Part shown: piece after piece, positions 23,754 to 31,073 of the stretch
How positions within the stretch are numbered: position 1 is the first letter of the stretch
Layout of the letters: each line of letters opens with the position of its first letter
Assembly (NCBI GenBank): GCA_902489595.1
Contig: CABUAS010000009.1
Coordinates: 1 to 35,203, forward strand
Length of the DNA: 35,203 nucleotides
Source: an uncultured Oscillospiraceae bacterium
Lineage (GTDB): Bacteria; Bacillota; Clostridia; Oscillospirales; Acutalibacteraceae
Direction of reading: 5' to 3'
Position numbers and translations under genes: made by a program
Notes under the pieces: generated by a model
Database searches by the model: none
The model's input: the letters and a program-made list of their open reading frames with translations, nothing else
Told to the model about the DNA's origin: nothing

Positions 23754-24035
23754 ATGTCACAAAACAATTCGGTTATTTTAGGCTTGAAACTGCGTTACTG
23801 CCGTAAAGCGGCAGGGCTTAAGCAGTCGCAGATAAGCGAGCTGTGCAAAATTGAACGCTCTGGAATTTCTTATTATGAATCGGGCAAAATTTTTCCGTCA
23901 ATTCAGTATCTTGTAATATTTTCAAAAAAGTTTGGTGTTTCGATTGATAATCTTGCAGACAACGAAATTTCTTTTGAGGATTTCACCGCCAAATATCCCG
24001 TATCACATTTTATAAATATAAAGGCAATGACTTGA
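23754..24035 (+). CDS. XRE-family helix-turn-helix regulator
   Basis: The 93-residue protein carries an HTH_3/XRE domain from about residue 8 (LGLKLRYCRKAAGLKQSQIS, then ELCKIERSGISYYESGKIFP and IQYLVIFSKKFGVSIDNL). A short tail (DFTAKYPVSHFINIKAMT) could mediate oligomerisation. The start at ATG 23754 leaves a purine-rich GGGAAGAGAG upstream; longer in-frame starts would cover the terminator and hairpin. The stop lies inside a terminator. It is transcribed against pflA and pflB and splits them. Its target is unknown. Confidence 0.85.
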   Translation: MSQNNSVILGLKLRYCRKAAGLKQSQISELCKIERSGISYYESGKIFPSIQYLVIFSKKFGVSIDNLADNEISFEDFTAKYPVSHFINIKAMT

Positions 24036-24057
24036 TTTCAAGCCATTGCCTTTTTTC
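24021..24057 (+). terminator. Terminator at the XRE stop codon (facing pflB)
   Basis: AAGGCAATG (24021-24029) pairs with CATTGCCTT (24044-24052). The stem extends through CTTGA/TCAAG in the interior, and TTTTTT follows. It overlaps the XRE stop codon and lies between two convergent genes, so it may also stop transcripts leaving pflB. Confidence 0.8.
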
Positions 24058-24071
24058 ATATGTTTAAATGA

Positions 24072-26300
24072 TTACATTGATGTGTGGAAGGTTCTTGCGA
24101 TAACCTCTTCCTGCTTTTCACGGGTGAGTTTATTGAAGTTAACGGCGTAGCCGGAAACACGGATTGTGAGTGACGGGTAAAGAGTCGGGTCATTCATTGC
24201 GGCAATCAGTTTTTCACGGTTGAGCACGTTTACATTCAGGTGATGCGCATCCTGTGCGAAGTAGCCGTCAAGCATTGTTGTTAAATGCTCAATTCTGTTG
24301 TCCATATCCGTGCCGAGTGTGTCAGGTGTAATTGAGAAGGTATTTGAAATACCGTCCTGACAGCAGGCATAATTGAGCTTTGCAACTGAATTGAGGGAAG
24401 CCAGAGCGCCTTCGCAGTCTCTGCCGTGCATTGGGTTTGCTCCCGGTGCAAACGGCTCGCCTGCTTTTCTGCCGTCAGGTGTTGCGCCTGTCTTTTTGCC
24501 GTACATTACATTTGATGTAATTGTAAGGATAGACAGCGTGTGCTTAGCACCTCTGTAAGCAGGCGTTTTGCAAAGCTCGCTGTAGAAGAATTCCATAAGC
24601 TTCTCGGCAATTTCATCAACACGGTCGTCATCGTTGCCGAACTTGGGGAATTCACCCTCTGTTTTAAAGCCTGTGATAATTCCTCGCTCGTCCTTAACGG
24701 GAGTAACCTTTGCGTGCTTGATAGCTGAAAGCGAGTCAACAGCTACGCTCATACCCGATACGCCGAAAGCCATAAGGCGCTCAACATCTGTGTCGTGCAG
24801 GCTCATCATAAGCCTTTCATAAGCATATTTATCGTGCATATAGTGAATAACATTCATTGTGTTTACATAAAGCTTTGCCATCCACGAAAGGTATTCCTTA
24901 TATGCTTTAACAACCTCGTCATAGTTTAAAACTTCTTCGTCAAACGGCTTGCTTTCGGGAGCAATTTGCTCGCCCTGAACCTCGTCCTTACCGCCGTTGA
25001 GAGCCATAAGAAGAATTTTTGCAAGGTTGCAGCGTGCGCCGAAGAACTGCATCTGCTTGCCCTCTTTCATTGCTGAAACGCAGCAGGCAATCGCATAATC
25101 ATCGCCGTACATTTTTCTCATAACGTCGTCATTTTCATATTGAATAGAGTCTGTATCAATAGAAACCTGAGCACAGAAATCCTTGAAGCCCTGCGGCAGT
25201 TCCTGACTCCAGAGCACTGTAAGGTTAGGCTCTGCGCTTGAGCCGAGGTTATAAAGCGTCTGAAGGAAACGGAAACTTGATTTTGATACCATATGTTTAC
25301 CGTCTTCGGTAACACCGCCGAGTGAACAGGTTACCCAGACGGGGTCGCCTGCAAATAAATCGTTGTATTCAGGTGTACGAAGGTGGCGTACTAAGCGAAG
25401 CTTAACAACAAGGTCGTCAATCAGTTCCTGTGCGCCTGCCTCGTCAAGCGTGCCCTCTGCCATATCTCTTTCAATATAGCAGTCGATGAATTCTGCAATT
25501 CTGCCGATTGAGTTTGCGGCGCCGTTCTGCTCTTTGATAGCGCCGAGGTAGCCGAAGTAAAGCCACTGAATTGCCTCTTTGGCATTTTCGGCGGGTCTTG
25601 AAATATCACAGCCGTAATCGGCAGCCATAATTTTAAGCTGATTCATAAATTCAAGCTGCTTTGCAAGATCTTCAAGAAGATGAATTGTTTCTTCATCAAG
25701 AACATCCTTTTCGCCGAGCTTTTTCTTGTCTGCCTTTTTCTGCTCAATAAGGTAATCCATACCGTAAAGGGCAATGCGGCGGTAATCGCCGATTATTCTG
25801 CCGCGGGCATAGGCATCGGGCAGACCTGTTAAAATACCTGCATGGCGTGCCTTTTTCATTGTATCTGTATAAGCACGGAAAACGCCTGTGTTGTGCGTTG
25901 TTCTGTAAATAAACTGATTCTTGATTTCGTCAGACATTTCATAGCCGTAAGCCTCGCATGCCTGAACGGCATTTCTGTAGCCTGCAAAGGGCGAAACGCC
26001 TCTTTTAAGAGGCTCGTCTGTCTGAAGACCTACGATAATATCGTCTTCCTTAACAACGTAGCCGGGCTTGTGTGAAAGAATGGTTAAAACCTTTGTGGTG
26101 TCAACATCAAGTACGCCGCCTTTTTCGTTTTCGGCAATCAAAAGCTCCTTGAGCCTTTTGCTTACTCTTTTTGTCCTTTCCGTTGGCTTTGCCAGAAATG
26201 ATGAATTACCGTCATAAGCGGTGTAGTTTTTATTTATAAAGTCGCGAACATTGATTTCGCTGCACCAGTCACCTGTGTTAAAATTTCTCCAAGCGTCCAT
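24072..26300 (-). CDS. pflB: Formate C-acetyltransferase (pyruvate formate-lyase)
   Basis: PflB converts pyruvate and CoA to acetyl-CoA and formate in anaerobic sugar metabolism. The active-site Cys pair is in IACCVSAM (C406, C407), and the glycyl radical residue is G717 in RVSGYAVNF near the C-terminus. The sequence is 742 residues, normal for PflB. Other landmarks are the PYRxG-like GVSPFAGYRNAV segment and SITPDTLGTDMDNR. GAGG in a purine-rich stretch precedes ATG 26300. The gene has its own promoter with a Rex-like site. The enzyme requires PflA, encoded at 22482. Confidence 0.97.
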   Translation of the reverse strand: MDAWRNFNTGDWCSEINVRDFINKNYTAYDGNSSFLAKPTERTKRVSKRLKELLIAENEKGGVLDVDTTKVLTILSHKPGYVVKEDDIIVGLQTDEPLKRGVSPFAGYRNAVQACEAYGYEMSDEIKNQFIYRTTHNTGVFRAYTDTMKKARHAGILTGLPDAYARGRIIGDYRRIALYGMDYLIEQKKADKKKLGEKDVLDEETIHLLEDLAKQLEFMNQLKIMAADYGCDISRPAENAKEAIQWLYFGYLGAIKEQNGAANSIGRIAEFIDCYIERDMAEGTLDEAGAQELIDDLVVKLRLVRHLRTPEYNDLFAGDPVWVTCSLGGVTEDGKHMVSKSSFRFLQTLYNLGSSAEPNLTVLWSQELPQGFKDFCAQVSIDTDSIQYENDDVMRKMYGDDYAIACCVSAMKEGKQMQFFGARCNLAKILLMALNGGKDEVQGEQIAPESKPFDEEVLNYDEVVKAYKEYLSWMAKLYVNTMNVIHYMHDKYAYERLMMSLHDTDVERLMAFGVSGMSVAVDSLSAIKHAKVTPVKDERGIITGFKTEGEFPKFGNDDDRVDEIAEKLMEFFYSELCKTPAYRGAKHTLSILTITSNVMYGKKTGATPDGRKAGEPFAPGANPMHGRDCEGALASLNSVAKLNYACCQDGISNTFSITPDTLGTDMDNRIEHLTTMLDGYFAQDAHHLNVNVLNREKLIAAMNDPTLYPSLTIRVSGYAVNFNKLTREKQEEVIARTFHTSM

Positions 26301-26321
26301 ATTTTGTGCCTCCTCTTTAGA

Positions 26322-26360
26322 TTGTAATGATATAATAACAAAATATTGTGGTTATTGCAA
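26322..26360 (-). promoter_or_regulatory. pflB promoter with Rex-like operator
   Basis: On the minus strand TTGCAA (26355-26360) is followed after 17 bp by TATTAT (26332-26337). The -10 lies within an imperfect palindrome at 26322-26341, with arms TTGTTAT and ATTACAA around 6 bp, which resembles Rex sites (TTGT...ACAA) but is 2 bp longer than the usual 18. NADH-sensitive control of pflB would make sense; this is inference. Confidence 0.5.
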
Positions 26361-26636
26361 TACCCAAATGCTGATAATTTTATATCATTTATTTACCGTT
26401 TTATGTGAAATATATACAAATGAAAGAAAGTGACGAATTTTTGCGTCACATATATAATGTATATAATATACAGCGTGTTTTTCATTATACAATCTGTACT
26501 TGTGATTTTGTAACTTTTTGCAATCTTTTATGCTGAAAAACGGCTTGAAACAAAGGAAAATGCAGCATTTGGAGCGGTTTTGACAATTCAAATAAAATCT
26601 ACATATCGTTTATTTTTTTGCCATTTTAAAAAAATT
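26361..26636. other. AT-rich divergent intergenic region pflB / nrdD
   Basis: There is no gene here. It contains the inverted repeat GTGACGAATTTTTGCGTCAC (26430-26449) followed by several TATAAT-like hexamers (26453-26467), a possible second regulated promoter, and poly-T/A tracts. Nothing else was recognised. Confidence 0.5.
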
Positions 26637-26652
26637 ACACAATATCTTGTAT
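26637..26652 (+). promoter_or_regulatory. NrdR box upstream of nrdD
   Basis: ACACAATATCTTGTAT matches the NrdR consensus (ACACWATATCTWGTGT) at all but one position. It lies 18 bp before the nrdD -35. NrdR normally uses two boxes; a weaker candidate is at 26598-26613. Confidence 0.6.
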
Positions 26653-26669
26653 TTTTTTCTGAAAAGTTA

Positions 26670-26698
26670 TTGACACGGCAACTATATTTTGGTATTAT
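26670..26698 (+). promoter_or_regulatory. nrdDG promoter
   Basis: TTGACA (26670-26675) is followed after 17 bp by TATTAT (26693-26698). Transcription starts near 26705, about 70 nt before nrdD. Confidence 0.8.
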
Positions 26699-26774
26699 GA
26701 TAAAGCACGATATAACTGATGTAACAGTTTTGTAATAAAATTTAAGAAAATGAAAGATTTAATGGGGTAGAGAG

Positions 26775-28973
26775 ATGAAAATCATTAAAAGAAACGGCTC
26801 CGAAGTAGATTTTGACCTGGCTAAAATCGTTGCTGCCGTAACAAAGGCAAATGCCGCATGCGAAAGAGAAGAGCTTACAGGCTCACAGATTAACGACATT
26901 GCCGAATTTGTTGAATTCAAAATCAAAAAGGCAAACAGAGCCTTGTCTGTAGAAGAAATTCAGGATATTGTTGAAGATCAGATTATGGCGCAGGGTGCTT
27001 TTGAGGTTGCCAAAAGGTATGTAAGATACCGTTACACCCGTTCGCTTGTGCGTAAGGCAAACACAACGGATAATCAGATTCTGTCGCTTATCGAGTGCAA
27101 TAATGAAGAGGTTAAGCAGGAAAATTCAAATAAAAATCCTACCGTAAACAGCGTTCAGCGTGACTATATGGCAGGCGAGGTTTCAAAGGATATTACAAAA
27201 AGAATTCTTCTTCCGCAGGATATTGTTGAGGCTCACGAGCAGGGGCTTATCCATTTCCACGATGCCGATTATTTTGCTCAGCATATGCACAACTGCGACC
27301 TTGTAAACCTTGAGGATATGCTGCAAAACGGCACTGTTATCAGCGAAACGATGATTGAAAAGCCGCATTCATTCTCAACTGCCTGCAACATTGCAACTCA
27401 GATTATTGCGCAGGTTGCATCAAGCCAGTACGGCGGTCAGTCAATTTCGCTTTCGCATCTTGCACCGTTTGTTCAGATAAGCAGAGAGAAAATCCGTAAA
27501 GAGGTTATTGAGGAATCAAAGGAATTCAGTCTTGATTTAAACGAAGAGCAGATTGCAAATCTTACCGAAAAAAGACTTCGTGACGAGGTAAGAAAGGGCG
27601 TTCAGACAATTCAGTATCAGGTTGTAACACTGCTTACCACTAACGGACAGGCTCCGTTTGTTACGGTATTTATGTATCTTAACGAGGCTGAAAACGAGCA
27701 GGAAAAGAAAGACCTTGCGCTTATTATTGAGGAAACACTTTCACAGAGAATTCAGGGCGTTAAAAATGAGAGCGGCGTGTGGGTAACTCCTGCATTCCCG
27801 AAGCTTATTTACGTTCTTGAAGAGGATAATGTTACAGAGGGCACACCTTATTTCTATTTAACAGAGCTTGCCGCTAAATGCACGGCAAAAAGAATGGTGC
27901 CCGATTATATCAGCGAAAAGGTTATGATGGAGCTTAAAGGCGACGTTTACACCTGTATGGGCTGCCGTTCTTTCCTCACACCTGACAGATTTACAGAGGC
28001 AGGCGTCGGCAACGTTGCAAATGCCAAGAATTATAAAGAGGGCAAGCACAAATATTACGGCAGATTTAATCAGGGCGTTGTTACGCTTAATCTTGTTGAT
28101 ATTGCCTGTTCTTCGGGCGGAGATACAGACAGATTCTGGAAAATATTTGATGAAAGACTTGATTTATGTCACAGGGCACTTCGCTGCCGTCATGAAAGGC
28201 TGCTCGGCACAATGAGCGACGCCGCTCCGATTTTATGGCAGCACGGTGCACTTGCAAGGCTTAAAAAGGGTGAAACGATTGATAAACTGCTCTTTAACGG
28301 CTATTCAACCATTTCGCTCGGCTATGCAGGTCTTTATGAATGTACCAAGTATATGACAGGCAAATCACATACTGATGAAGAGGGCAAGCCGTTTGCACTT
28401 TCCGTAATGCAGTATATGAATGATGCCTGCGCAAAGTGGAAAGCAGAAGAAAATATTGACTACAGTATTTACGGCACACCGCTTGAATCCACAACTTATA
28501 AATTCTCAAAATGTCTGCAAAAACGCTTTGGTATAATAAAGGATGTTACAGACAGAAATTACATAACAAATTCCTATCACGTTCATGTTGCAGAAGAAAT
28601 TGATGCGTTCACCAAGCTGAAGTTTGAATCTGAATTCCAGGCACTTTCACCCGGCGGTGCAATTTCTTACGTAGAAGTTCCGAATATGCAGGATAATATT
28701 CCTGCCGTGCTTCAGGTTATGCAGTTTATTTATGAAAATATTATGTATGCCGAGCTGAATACAAAGAGCGACTACTGCCAGTGTTGCGGCTATGACGGCG
28801 AAATCAAAATCGTTGAAAATGAGCACGGCAAGCTTATCTGGAGATGCCCGAACTGCGGCAATGAGGATCAGGATAAGATGAATGTAGCACGCCGTACCTG
28901 CGGTTATATAGGCACGCAGTTCTGGAATCAGGGCAGAACGCAGGAGATTAAGGAAAGAGTTTTACATCTTTAA
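26775..28973 (+). CDS. nrdD: Anaerobic ribonucleoside-triphosphate reductase
   Basis: NrdD reduces ribonucleoside triphosphates to deoxy forms under anaerobic conditions with a glycyl radical. An N-terminal ATP-cone (KIIKRNGSEVDFDLAKIVAA) covers about residues 1-95, followed by the reductase barrel. The zinc site has CQCCGYDGE and CPNCG near the C-terminus, and the glycyl radical is G710 in RRTCGYIGTQFW. The length of 732 residues is normal. It is preceded by a consensus promoter and a NrdR box and followed after 1 bp by nrdG. Confidence 0.96.
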   Translation: MKIIKRNGSEVDFDLAKIVAAVTKANAACEREELTGSQINDIAEFVEFKIKKANRALSVEEIQDIVEDQIMAQGAFEVAKRYVRYRYTRSLVRKANTTDNQILSLIECNNEEVKQENSNKNPTVNSVQRDYMAGEVSKDITKRILLPQDIVEAHEQGLIHFHDADYFAQHMHNCDLVNLEDMLQNGTVISETMIEKPHSFSTACNIATQIIAQVASSQYGGQSISLSHLAPFVQISREKIRKEVIEESKEFSLDLNEEQIANLTEKRLRDEVRKGVQTIQYQVVTLLTTNGQAPFVTVFMYLNEAENEQEKKDLALIIEETLSQRIQGVKNESGVWVTPAFPKLIYVLEEDNVTEGTPYFYLTELAAKCTAKRMVPDYISEKVMMELKGDVYTCMGCRSFLTPDRFTEAGVGNVANAKNYKEGKHKYYGRFNQGVVTLNLVDIACSSGGDTDRFWKIFDERLDLCHRALRCRHERLLGTMSDAAPILWQHGALARLKKGETIDKLLFNGYSTISLGYAGLYECTKYMTGKSHTDEEGKPFALSVMQYMNDACAKWKAEENIDYSIYGTPLESTTYKFSKCLQKRFGIIKDVTDRNYITNSYHVHVAEEIDAFTKLKFESEFQALSPGGAISYVEVPNMQDNIPAVLQVMQFIYENIMYAELNTKSDYCQCCGYDGEIKIVENEHGKLIWRCPNCGNEDQDKMNVARRTCGYIGTQFWNQGRTQEIKERVLHL

Positions 28974-28974
28974 T

Positions 28975-29499
28975 ATGAATTACGCTGAAATAAAAACTAA
29001 TGACATTGCAAACGGAGAGGGCGTACGCACCTCTCTTTTTGTATCGGGGTGCAGGCATCACTGCCCCGACTGCTTTAATTATATGACGTGGGATTTTGCC
29101 TATGGCAATCCATTTACGGATGAAATAAAAGAAAAAATATTTGCTGCAACAGAGCCTAAGTGGGTGGCAGGTCTGTCCATTCTCGGCGGCGAGCCGTTTG
29201 AGCCTGAAAATCAGGGCGCACTGCTTGAATTTTTAAAGGAATTCAAGGAAAAATTTCCGCAGAAAAATATCTGGTGTTACAGCGGCTTTACCTTTGAAGA
29301 AATTACAGGCAAAGAAAATTCGCGTGCCTTTACGCCGATTTCGGCAGAACTGCTTTCAATGCTGGATATTCTTGTTGACGGCAGATTTATGAAAGAAAAA
29401 AAGAATATCCGCCTGAAATTCAGAGGCTCTGAAAATCAGCGGATTATTGACGTGAAGAAAACCCTTGAAACAGGCGGGGTTGTTATTTATCTGGATTGA
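28975..29499 (+). CDS. nrdG: Anaerobic ribonucleotide reductase activating protein
   Basis: NrdG is the radical SAM activase that generates the glycyl radical on NrdD. The cluster motif is SGCRHHCPDCFN (C26, C30, C33), and ILGGEPFEPENQGALLEFLK and WCYSGFTFEEI are typical. At 174 residues it is the normal small size. It starts 1 bp after nrdD, with no clear ribosome site, so translational coupling is likely. Confidence 0.94.
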   Translation: MNYAEIKTNDIANGEGVRTSLFVSGCRHHCPDCFNYMTWDFAYGNPFTDEIKEKIFAATEPKWVAGLSILGGEPFEPENQGALLEFLKEFKEKFPQKNIWCYSGFTFEEITGKENSRAFTPISAELLSMLDILVDGRFMKEKKNIRLKFRGSENQRIIDVKKTLETGGVVIYLD

Positions 29500-29544
29500 T
29501 GAATAAGTTGGGTTGCATTTATGAAAATGTAATAATTTTTTTGC

Positions 29545-29570
29545 GGGTCGATGTGGGCATCGACCCCTAC
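29545..29570 (+). repeat. REP-like palindrome, family C, second copy
   Basis: GGGTCGATG and CATCGACCC enclose TGGG, ending CCCCTAC, the reverse complement of a GTAG foot. It matches the copy at 19353-19379 and lies just before the nrdG terminator. Confidence 0.7.
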
Positions 29571-29580
29571 AAAAATGTAA

Positions 29581-29616
29581 AGAAGGAGAATTCGTGATGA
29601 ATTCTCCTTCTTTTTA
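29581..29616 (+). terminator. Bidirectional terminator between nrdG and the radical SAM gene
   Basis: AGAAGGAGAATTC (29581-29593) and GAATTCTCCTTCT (29599-29611) form a perfect 13-bp stem with a 5-nt loop and a T-run after it. The convergent gene on the minus strand ends at 29636 and may use the same hairpin. Confidence 0.85.
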
Positions 29617-29635
29617 TATACATATTATATTATTA

Positions 29636-31057
29636 TTAAAAATCTTCGGGGTTGTATTTTATTTTGCCCTCTTCGGTGTCTCTGTAATACTGCGTGAATG
29701 GTTTGAAACGCTCGGTTTCTTCCCAGATTTCCTTTGCTTTAGGCGCCCATTTCTTTGCGTATTCATCGCATTTTGCACAAAGTGCTTCTGCGCTTTCCTC
29801 GTGCAGCATATTTGTTGATTTTGCACCTGTTCGCTCTACCATTTTGCGCAGTGCAGTCGGATTTTCAAGCATAGGGCACGGGCGAAGCATATTTTTATTG
29901 AACGGCTGACCGTGATAATATTCTTTGAAAAGCGGTGAGTTGAGCGCTTCCATAATGGATTTTTCACGGATATTCGTGTCGGAATAGTGAATAAACACGC
30001 ACGGTTCAACATAGCCGTCCGAATTAATATGAAAATAATTTCGTCCGCCTGCGATACAGCCGCCGACGAATTCGGCATCGTTTTGAAAATCAACAGTGAA
30101 AATCGGCTTGCCTGTTTTGCTGTTCCTTTTTTCTCTGATGCTTCTGTAAACGTGCTCTCTCTGCTCAGGTGAAAGCAGCAGATTTGTATCTGCATCTCCG
30201 CCGACAGGCATATAGTGAAAATACCACATATATTTTGCGCCGAGCTCAATCATTTTATCATAAAATTCATCGCTTGTAACTGCCTCATAATTTTGGCTTG
30301 TGTAGCAAACCGATGTGCCGAAAAGGCAGCCGTGCTTTTTAAGCAGCTTCATTGCTTTGATTGTGTTTTCGTATGCGCCGTTTCCTCGTCTTGCGTCGTT
30401 TGTTTCTTCACTGCCCTCAATAGACAGAGCAAGACCGAAGTTGCCACAGCGGATAAGGTCCTTGCAGAATTCCTCGTCAACAAGCGTGCCGTTTGTGTAT
30501 GCAAGGAAAATACAGTCCTGATTTTCAAGTGCAAGCGTTACAAGGTCTTTTTTTCTGATAAGCGGCTCGCCGCCCGTATACATAAAGAAATGTGTGCCGA
30601 GCTCCTTGCATTCTTTAATAACACGGCGCATTTCTTCAAGCGTAAGGCTTGATTTGTGACCGTATTCAGCCGCCCAGCAGCCTTTGCATTTAAGATTGCA
30701 AGCCGATGTCGGGTCCATAAGCACTACCCACGGAATGTTGCAGTGCATTTCATCTCTTTTTCTTCGCAGAGTTGATGTACCGTCAAGACCTGCATCAATA
30801 GCAAAGGTAAGCGCCGCTTTGGTAAATATTTCGTGATTAATGTCTTTCAGCCCGTTGAAAAGATAGTCGTGCCAGATATTATTTTTGTCTGAAATAATTT
30901 CAATCGGCTTAGTAAAAGTGCTTTCGGGGAACATATTTCCCGTTACTCTTTTGCCGAGATGAATCAGTTTCAGCATATTCTTTTCGGGATTTTTATAAAC
31001 ATATTTTATTAACTGCTTTCCGATTGGGTGAAGTATTTTACTTCTAACAGAAGCCAT
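29636..31057 (-). CDS. Radical SAM protein with SPASM-like C-terminus, function unknown
   Basis: The 473-residue protein has an N-terminal helical extension (1-105), the radical SAM core with DPTSACNLKCKGCWAAEYGH (C120, C124, C127), the GGEP motif in MYTGGEPLIRKKDLV, and SIEGSEETNDARRGNGAYEN. A Cys-bearing C-terminal part follows, with GGCIAGGRNYFHINSDGYVE, PCVFIHYSDTNIREKS, LRPCPMLENP and LCAKCDEYAKKWAP, resembling SPASM auxiliary cluster domains. Closely similar proteins are widespread in anaerobic Firmicutes, without known function. It is followed by argS at 17 bp upstream on the same strand. It could in principle work with the orphan PqqD-like protein at 10409, but nothing here links them. 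Confidence 0.85.
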   Translation of the reverse strand: MASVRSKILHPIGKQLIKYVYKNPEKNMLKLIHLGKRVTGNMFPESTFTKPIEIISDKNNIWHDYLFNGLKDINHEIFTKAALTFAIDAGLDGTSTLRRKRDEMHCNIPWVVLMDPTSACNLKCKGCWAAEYGHKSSLTLEEMRRVIKECKELGTHFFMYTGGEPLIRKKDLVTLALENQDCIFLAYTNGTLVDEEFCKDLIRCGNFGLALSIEGSEETNDARRGNGAYENTIKAMKLLKKHGCLFGTSVCYTSQNYEAVTSDEFYDKMIELGAKYMWYFHYMPVGGDADTNLLLSPEQREHVYRSIREKRNSKTGKPIFTVDFQNDAEFVGGCIAGGRNYFHINSDGYVEPCVFIHYSDTNIREKSIMEALNSPLFKEYYHGQPFNKNMLRPCPMLENPTALRKMVERTGAKSTNMLHEESAEALCAKCDEYAKKWAPKAKEIWEETERFKPFTQYYRDTEEGKIKYNPEDF

Positions 31058-31073
31058 AAATCTTTGTCCTTTC

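Noticed and set aside
26385..26591. 68-residue minus-strand ORF in the pflB-nrdD gap
   Set aside because: AT-rich random open frame with no ribosome site; it covers the regulatory inverted repeat.
29594..29818. 74-residue plus-strand ORF after nrdG
   Set aside because: It begins in the loop of the nrdG terminator and then reads antisense through the radical SAM gene.
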